From contig JALNWS010000204.1 in assembly GCA_023230755.1 (NCBI GenBank), positions 1 to 6,946 on the forward strand: 6,946 nt of DNA. The letters run 5' to 3'. This stretch comes from Azoarcus sp. (GTDB lineage Bacteria; Pseudomonadota; Gammaproteobacteria; Burkholderiales; Rhodocyclaceae). The notes beneath the pieces are model-generated. The model searched no databases and was not told where the DNA came from. It saw only the letters and a list, made by a program, of their open reading frames with translations. Positions 5,222 through 6,946 of this stretch are shown one piece after another. Position numbers and translations under genes: made by a program. Each line of letters starts with the position of its first letter. Position 1 is the stretch's first letter.

Positions 5222-6719
5222 GGTCCTTCTCCGCGCCGCGCAGGCCGTCGTAGCGGCCGGTGTCGGCCCGCGGCGCCTGGCGCAGCTTCAGAGTGGTCTC
5301 GACCGTGGCGGGCATCGGCTCCTGCTGCAGACGCGCGATGACGTTCAGGACATGTTCGATGCTGACCATGCCGGATTCAAGGACCAGTTCAACCGCGACC
5401 AGCACCGCCTCCAGACCCGCCCTGGGCACCATGGCCAGCACCTGACTCATCACCCGGTCGCCGCCGTCGCGGCGCAGCAGCAGGCGTTGCAGTCGCAGCA
5501 ACGGCTCCGGCATCTGGGCAAAGGGCGCGCCGTTACGCAGCGCGCCGGGCTTGCGCTCGATGAGAGGCAGGTAATGTTGCCAGTCGTAGCGCGTCTGGCC
5601 GCGGTCAAACAGGCGGTGGTGGCTCGCCACCACCGCCTCGTCGAAGACGACGTCGATACGCTCCGGATAGAAGCGCTTGCTGATCATCTTGCCTGCTAGT
5701 TCGCACGGCACCGAGTAGCGGTTGCGTGTCGCCGCCACGAGGCAAGTGCTCGAGACCCGGCCCGACTCCTCGACGTAGCCGTCGAAGGGGGTGACCATGG
5801 GCATCAGCGCTGGCTGCTCGTGCTCAAGCATCTCGGCCACCGTCAGTTCGTACTCGGGGTGAGTGAGCTCCTGCCATAGCGCCTCGCAGCGGGCCAGCAG
5901 CCAGACGTTGAGTTCGTTAAAGCTGGCGAAGCGCAAACTCGCCGCCTTCTGCCAGATCCGCCGCCGGCTGTCTTGCACGTTCTTCTCGACGACGCCTTTC
6001 TCCCAGCCGGAGGCAACGTTGCAGAAGTCGGCATCGAAGAGGTAGTGCGAACACAGCGCCGAGAAGCGCGCATTGACCACGCGGCCCTTGCCCTTCTTGA
6101 CCTTGTCCACCGCGGTCTTCATGTTGTCGTAGATGCCGCGGCGCGGAATTCCGCCCAGTGCCTGGAAGCTGCGCGTGTGCGCATCGAACAACATCTCGTG
6201 GCTCTGGCTCGGGTAGGCCACCAGCACAAAGGCGCGGCTGGCGCACAGCTTGAGGTGCGCCACCAGGAGCTTGCGCCAGATCCCGCCAATGACCAGCCGC
6301 TCTTCGCTCCAGTCGAACTGGAAGGCTTCGCCCAGTTCGAACTTCAGTGGCACGAACGCGCGCGTCGGCGCATTGGCGCCGGCCCGCTCGCGCCAGCTGC
6401 GGATGAAATCGGTGAGGACCGTGTAGCCGCCCGTGTAGCCCTGCGCCCGCAACTCTGCGTGCAGCGCCCTGGCGGTGCGCCGCTCGCGCTTCGGACGGTG
6501 AAAGTCGGCCTCTAGCGCGCGCAGCAATACCGCATGAAACGCGGTCAGCTTGCCCGCTACCGTTGGCCTTCGATAGCGCGGCTCGACACCTTCGCTCGCC
6601 TTGAGCCACTTCTTCACCGTATTGCGCGACAAACCCGTGCGTCGCGCGATCTCCGCCCGGGACAGCCCGTCGCGGTAATGCATCCTTCTGACCTTGCCCA
6701 GCATTTCCATGGTGATCAC
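5214..6719 (-). CDS. istA: IS21-family transposase IstA, mirror copy
   Basis: The 501-residue product is identical to the one at 228-1733, with the same helix-turn-helix and candidate DDE residues D136, D198 and E245. It starts at GTG 6719, with an alternative ATG at 6710. It is intact. In a real inverted duplication this would double transposase dosage, but the copy is more likely to be the same gene seen on the opposite strand. Confidence 0.93.
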   Translation of the reverse strand: MITMEMLGKVRRMHYRDGLSRAEIARRTGLSRNTVKKWLKASEGVEPRYRRPTVAGKLTAFHAVLLRALEADFHRPKRERRTARALHAELRAQGYTGGYTVLTDFIRSWRERAGANAPTRAFVPLKFELGEAFQFDWSEERLVIGGIWRKLLVAHLKLCASRAFVLVAYPSQSHEMLFDAHTRSFQALGGIPRRGIYDNMKTAVDKVKKGKGRVVNARFSALCSHYLFDADFCNVASGWEKGVVEKNVQDSRRRIWQKAASLRFASFNELNVWLLARCEALWQELTHPEYELTVAEMLEHEQPALMPMVTPFDGYVEESGRVSSTCLVAATRNRYSVPCELAGKMISKRFYPERIDVVFDEAVVASHHRLFDRGQTRYDWQHYLPLIERKPGALRNGAPFAQMPEPLLRLQRLLLRRDGGDRVMSQVLAMVPRAGLEAVLVAVELVLESGMVSIEHVLNVIARLQQEPMPATVETTLKLRQAPRADTGRYDGLRGAEKDHA

Positions 6720-6729
6720 CTTTGATCCC

Positions 6730-6748
6730 CTGCCTCAAAATGAGGCAG
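6730..6748 (-). promoter_or_regulatory. Small stem-loop upstream of istA, mirror copy
   Basis: This is the mirror of 199-217: an 8-bp stem CTGCCTCA/TGAGGCAG with a three-base loop, abutting the likely ribosome binding site of the mirror istA. Confidence 0.48.
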
Positions 6749-6764
6749 ATAGGTTAAACACCCT

Positions 6765-6823
6765 GGTCAATTTTCAGCCGGAATTCACACCCCTACATGG
6801 TCAGTTTTCGGCCGGCGACAACA
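6765..6823 (-). repeat. IS21 left end, mirror copy
   Basis: Two 17-bp subterminal repeats lie at 6765-6781 and 6799-6815, with starts 34 bp apart, and the tip is at 6823. The unassigned flank begins at 6824. Confidence 0.83.
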
Positions 6824-6901
6824 TCAGAAGCTCTTACTTATCGATGCTGAACATAGTTGCTTTGGGTATGCGTATGGCAATACGATGACGAGATTCATCT
6901 G
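6824..6901. other. Flanking DNA beyond the IS21 left end, mirror copy
   Basis: This is the mirror of 46-123. On the plus strand one frame is open from the IS edge to the TGA at 6900-6902, and another is open from just after a TAG at 6854-6856 to the window end. Both are too short to identify. Confidence 0.3.
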
Positions 6902-6946
6902 ATGCTGGGGCAAGCCATGGAATTTATCGAGAAGCTGAACAACCTT
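6902..6946 (+). CDS. Possible 5' end of an unidentified gene, mirror copy
   Basis: An ATG at 6902, sharing its A with a TGA, opens MLGQAMEFIEKLNNL to the window end. The second ATG at 6917 has GGGG 6 bases upstream. The frame is uncut at the edge, so the gene would continue outside the window. The family is not recognised. Confidence 0.3.
   Translation, partial: MLGQAMEFIEKLNNL

Larger units (their letters stand above)
4205..6823 (-). mobile_element. Complete IS21-family insertion sequence (mirror copy)
   Basis: This is the mirror of 124-2742. The left end lies at 6823 and the right end at 4205. If both copies were real, they would form an inverted pair of identical IS21 elements around two permease fragments, resembling a composite transposon with inverted IS ends. 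Because the identity extends past the IS into both flanks, duplication of the IS alone does not explain the arrangement. Confidence 0.88.
3474..6946 (-). repeat. Right arm of a window-spanning perfect inverted repeat
   Basis: This is the exact reverse complement of 1-3473, joined to it with zero spacer. If it were real DNA, the locus would carry two IS21 copies in inverted orientation with two convergent permease fragments between them. Perfect palindromes with arms of several kilobases and no spacer are known to be unstable in bacteria, through cruciform cleavage and SbcCD-type nucleases. The arm is therefore more likely an artefact or a hairpin-ended molecule than a stable chromosomal structure. 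Confidence 0.97.

Noticed and set aside
1..6946. Composite transposon made of two inverted IS21 copies around permease genes
   Set aside because: The identity continues past both IS copies into the flanks and across the axis, so the pattern is a whole-arm palindrome and not two IS insertions around a cargo.

Overview
The window is one 3473-bp sequence followed immediately by its own reverse complement. Base n pairs with base 6947-n from end to end, and the axis lies between 3473 and 3474 with no spacer. Every gene therefore appears twice, in mirrored orientation, with identical translation. The real information content is about 3.5 kb. The symmetry ends exactly at both window edges, and the axis sits inside a hairpin that looks like a transcription terminator. 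A fold-back artefact (assembly, amplification or library snap-back) is therefore the leading explanation. A genuine inverted duplication or a closed hairpin DNA end would be the biological alternatives.

Layout of the left arm (the right arm is its mirror). Bases 1-123 are a short flank of unidentified chromosomal or plasmid DNA, with what may be the start of a gene reading outward on the minus strand. Bases 124-2742 are a complete IS21-family insertion sequence with both ends, the transposase gene istA and the ATPase helper gene istB, which overlap by 8 bp. Bases 2743-3444 are the C-terminal part (about 233 codons) of a TRAP transporter large permease (DctM type), whose N-terminal part (about 195 residues by family length) is missing. 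Bases 3445-3473 are the left half of the terminator-like hairpin on which the window folds back.

The IS genes are intact by inspection: IstA has a plausible DDE triad and IstB has Walker A and B motifs. The permease fragment has lost its own start. It is open from an ATG inside the right end of the IS, so any product would carry 19 IS-encoded residues. The IS has no visible target-site duplication, and the 123-bp left flank does not encode the missing front half of the permease. The two IS flanks therefore probably did not form one continuous target, which points to an adjacent deletion, an inversion, recombination between IS copies, or an assembly join.

The GC-rich transposase genes, the IS21 type and the TRAP permease sequence suggest a proteobacterium, perhaps beta or gamma, but nothing here fixes the taxon. 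I see no RNA genes, CRISPR array, defence system or other new multi-gene system. The most important observation is the perfect palindrome, which should be resolved before any gene count from this window is trusted.
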